A stretch of DNA of 64,000 bases. It comes from Tachypleus tridentatus. Its lineage: Eukaryota > Arthropoda > Merostomata > Xiphosura > Limulidae. The notes beneath the pieces are model-generated. The model worked only from the letters and a program-made list of their open reading frames with translations. It did not search any database and was not told the DNA's origin. Shown in pieces: positions 60,901 to 64,000 of this stretch. Both the position numbers and the translations under genes were made by a program. Location of the stretch: the NCBI RefSeq assembly GCF_004210375.1, contig NC_134833.1, forward strand, positions 146,188,127 to 146,252,126, in the 5' to 3' direction. Each line of letters begins with the position of its first letter. The first letter of the stretch is position 1.

Positions 60901-61133
60901 ATTTGATTAAGATTTTGTGTACTTGTGTATGTTTTGATTGTCTGTATTTGTTCTTAATCTATTAAATATCATAAACAGTATAATAACTTTATTCACAAAC
61001 GACTTACTTCCCTTGAGTCAAGCAAGTATAAAGTTCTCCTCAAAAATTATATATAATTAATGAAATGCATGTTCACTGTCTAAGCCGAAAATTTTACTCG
61101 TCCGTGCGATTCCGCCTCAGACAAATATTACTA

Positions 61134-61539
61134 TATTTTGTTTAGTTGTATAGTTACAATAAAGTGACTGGTTACACAAGTAAAAACGAGATATGTTACA
61201 CGAGATTTTCTCTTTACTGCTTTGGAAGTAATCTTATACATACAAATGTACTGTATAAACTTAAATTAACGTTTATTAACCACATATGAATTTGATGAAA
61301 GTATATTATGTGTAAAACATAGATAACATTTATTATTCCAAGTGTCATAAACTTCACACTTTACTTATTTATTTTAATATTTCTGATATTATAAATTATT
61401 TTTACAAATATTATTTCTGTATGTGTAATATCGACAGAACTTTATTTTTCTAAGTACTGGTGATTAGGTGTCGAGATTTAACGTTATCAGTGTTTTAGTT
61501 TCGAATTTCACACATGTTTAAAAGAGAGACTTGTTAACC
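61134..61539. other. AT-rich spacer with one of a pair of direct repeats
   Basis: 61425-61515 is repeated at about 62768-62872 (aatatcgacagaactt, ggtgatta, cagtgttttagtttcgaatt). Confidence 0.7.
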
Positions 61540-62760
61540 ACTGTATTTCTTTAAACAAGAGACTTGTTGACCATCATATTTGTTTAACTAAGAGACTAGT
61601 TAAACACTATTGTTCTTTAAACAAGAAGCTTGTTAACTATTATATTTGTTGGAACAAGAGACTTCTTAACCACTATAGATCTTTAAACAAGAGACTTGTT
61701 AACCATTACATTTGTTTGAACAAGAGACTTGTTAACCATTATAGTTATTTAAACAAGAGACTTGTTAACCATTATATCTGCATAAGCAAGAGACTTGTTA
61801 ACCATTATATTTGTTTAAACAAGAAACTTGTTTACCACTATAGTTCTTTAAACAAAAAAATTTAACCATTATATATGTTTTAAAAAAACTTTTAAACCAC
61901 TATAGTTCTCTGAAGAAGAGACTTGTTAACCAATATATTTGTACAAACAAGAGATTTTAACTACTATAGCACTTTAAATAAGAGATTTGTTAACCATTAT
62001 ATTTGTTTGAACAAGAGACTTGTTATCTACCGTAGTTCTTTAAACAAGAGCCTTGTTAACCACTATATTTGTTTAAACAAGAGACATGTTAACCGCTGTA
62101 GTTCTTTAAGCAGGAGACTAGTAAAATATTATATTTGTTTAAGAAAGAGACATGTTAAATATTATATTTATTTAAACACGAGTCTTGTTAACCATTATAG
62201 TTCTTTAAACAAGATACTCGTTAACCATTATGTTTTGAAGAAGAGACTTGTTAATCACTATAGTTAACCATTATATTTGTTTAAACAAGAGACTTGTTAA
62301 CAAGAGACTTGTTAACCACTATGGTTTTCAGAAAAGGAGACTTGTTAACCAATATATTTGTTTAATGAAGAGATTTTAACCACTATAGTACTTTAAACAA
62401 GAGACTTGTTAACCATTATATTCGTATAAGCAAGAGACTTGTGAATCATTGTATTTATTTAAACAAAAGTCTTGTTAACAATCATATTGGTTTACACAAG
62501 AGACTTGTTAACCACTGTAGTTTTCTGAACAAGAGACTTTTTAACTAATATATTTGTTTAAGCAAGAGATTTTTAACCACTATAGTAGTTTAAACAAGAT
62601 ATTTGTTAGCCATTATATTTCTTTGGACAAGAGACATGTTAACCAATATAGTGCTTTAAAAAAAAGAGACTTGTTAACCACTATATTTGTTTAAATAAAA
62701 TACTTTTTAGCCACTATATTTGTTTAAGATGAAAGAAATTTTAACCATAGTAGTTCTTAT
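61540..62760. repeat. 33-bp tandem array, about 36 units
   Basis: Unit tttgtttaaacaagagactt, gttaaccattata; alternate units carry agttctttaaac. The 12-bp perfect palindrome TTGTTTAAACAA appears in about half of the units. The unit is a multiple of three, so a 114-codon frame (61923-62267) is open by chance. Confidence 0.94.
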
Positions 62761-63750
62761 GTTGAATATGTAACATCGACAGAACTTCATTTTCACATGT
62801 TGTGGTGATTATATGGCGAAATATAACATTTTCAGTGTTTTAGTTTCGAATTTTGTAGTGATTATTTCACACAGTAAGATGTAGTCTTGTCAGTAGTTTC
62901 CATCAAATACAGTTGTCAGAGCTTTAGTTTCGTACATTTATACTATTTATTATCAATAGTGTAATATTGCAATTATTTTTATAGTGATTATTTTGGATCT
63001 TATTTTACTGTAAGAGTATGAAATTAATATTTTCATAGTAAGTATTTTGCATGGTATAATGCTTTCAGTATTTAAGTTCAGTGTTGTTTGAGATAATGTT
63101 ATTTGAAACATAGAAGTAGGTAAGCCTTATCGCTGTTTAAAAGCGAATGCATACAAAAGCTAGAAAAGCTAGAATGACATTTCTCGGTAATTATACACAA
63201 ATAAATATTAAAAAACTGAGATTATGTCGTTTCTGAAGTAACAGTTATTATGTACGTTTGTGCAATAAATTGTGTATTATGGGTTTTAGAGAATGCCATC
63301 ACTTAAGGTTCAGCATTTGAAATTCACTTTTTTCCGTAAGTAGCTGACTATTGAATTTGTGAAATATTTCACTTCATAACCAACATGCTTTTTATTTGTT
63401 GAAATAGCAGTGTCTGTCTTACATTATTTGAGTACCTTAGGTACATGACATAAAATTAGAGAAATATAGAAAGAAATCAGAGGTTAAATCAGCGTTTGTA
63501 AGAATTATTAAAGTTGTGTGTTTTATCCATGTGAGGTAAGAAAGACAGCGTGATTACATTTGCTGTTATTTATATACACACGTAGATATACACACACAAA
63601 AAAGCAACACGACTCTTTGATTGCTCGTTTGAATTTTTAAGCCCCTCCCCCATATTTTAACAGTTAGTCTTCACATCTTGGTGTGCCCACCACAGATAGT
63701 TCGTTTGAACTTAACTACGAAAAAACACAATAACTGATGTTCCCGCTTAG
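62761..63750. other. Unassigned AT-rich intron sequence with the second direct repeat
   Basis: The second copy of the ~95-bp flanking repeat occupies about 62768-62872. The rest is unrecognised. Confidence 0.6.
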
Positions 63751-64000
63751 GCCCGGCATAGCCAGGTGGTTAAGGCGCTTGGCTCGTAATGTGATGGTTG
63801 GAGGTTCGAATCCCCTAACACCAAACATGCTTACGTTTCAGCCGTTGGGTCGTTCGTTATAAAGTGGCTTTCAATCCCACTATTCGTTAGTAAAAGAGTA
63901 GTTCAAGAGTTTTTAGTTGATGGTGATGACTAGCTGCCTTCCCTCTGTGCTTACACTGCTAAATTAGGGAGGGCTAGCGCAGATAGCCCTCGTGTAGTTT
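63751..64000 (+). mobile_element. SINE family A, runs off the right edge
   Basis: Sense, complete head (ggcccggcatagccaggtgg, ggttcgaatcccc) and body; the tail is cut at gtgtagttt. Confidence 0.95.

Larger units (their letters stand above)
59576..61133 (+). mobile_element. Tigger/pogo DNA transposon, decayed
   Basis: The left end cagtaaaacttgttaagccg and the reverse complement of the right end (agtaatatttgtctgaggcg) align over about 35 bp. Flanks are TA-rich. Inside is a broken pogo-type transposase and two younger insertions (MITE 59817-59899, SINE 59960-60077). Confidence 0.8.
55598..64000 (+). other. pros: prospero downstream intron, 5' part (runs off the window)
   Basis: This follows the GTACGT donor at 55598. 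I see no continuation of the homeo-Prospero domain on either strand to the end of the window, so the intron is longer than 8.4 kb. It holds a 39-bp array split by a Tc1 element, a 50-bp array split by a MITE, a Tigger element, a 33-bp array flanked by direct repeats, and a SINE at the edge. Confidence 0.75.

Noticed and set aside
61923..62267. 114-codon open frame rich in Asn/Arg/Leu
   Set aside because: Read-through of the 33-bp array.

Overview
This is an AT-rich animal nuclear genome window, about two thirds A+T by eye. It holds one confidently recognisable gene: part of prospero, the atypical homeodomain transcription factor of neural and sensory precursors. The protein has the arthropod-type core ([16 protein letters not shown], then [10 protein letters not shown] and KWFSNFR), so the organism is an arthropod. 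The dominant repeat is a tRNA-derived SINE that I associate from memory with horseshoe crab genomes; the chelicerate or horseshoe crab assignment is therefore inference.

Layout. 1-6832 is a 50-bp satellite that runs off the left edge. 7.7-9.9 kb is a 647-bp tandem triplication with a SINE in each unit. 10-44 kb is intergenic or 5' non-coding sequence of prospero. It is filled with about fifteen unrelated tandem arrays (units 28-74 bp), two tRNA-derived SINE families, an imperfect-palindrome element, a hammerhead-like inverted repeat, a decayed Tc1-type transposase tail and two compact clusters of transcription-factor-like motifs. 44.9-55.6 kb is prospero: a large coding exon (45043-47022), an 8.4-kb intron, and the first homeodomain exon (55443-55597). 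The rest of the Prospero domain is not in the window, so the next intron exceeds 8.4 kb. 55.7-64 kb is that next intron. It contains a full-length but dead Tc1/mariner copy, a decayed Tigger/pogo element carrying nested SINE and MITE insertions, further tandem arrays and a SINE at the right edge.

Main discovery. The intron between the big exon and the homeodomain exon is a U12-type (minor spliceosome) AT-AC intron. The donor is ATATCCTTT at 47023, the branch site is TTCCTTAAC at 55425-55433, and the terminal AC is at 55441-55442; both junctions are phase 0. This matches the position of the Drosophila prospero twintron. Here the 3' splice-site module has been tandemly copied three times with an exact 32-bp period, including a perfect second copy of the branch site. 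A SINE lies 54 bp downstream of the U12 donor, and a 3.5-kb 56-bp tandem array ends about 10 bp before the triplication.

Tandem arrays make up roughly 40% of the window and SINEs roughly 10%. Almost all other open frames are read-through of tandem arrays whose unit is a multiple of three. They are not reported as genes.
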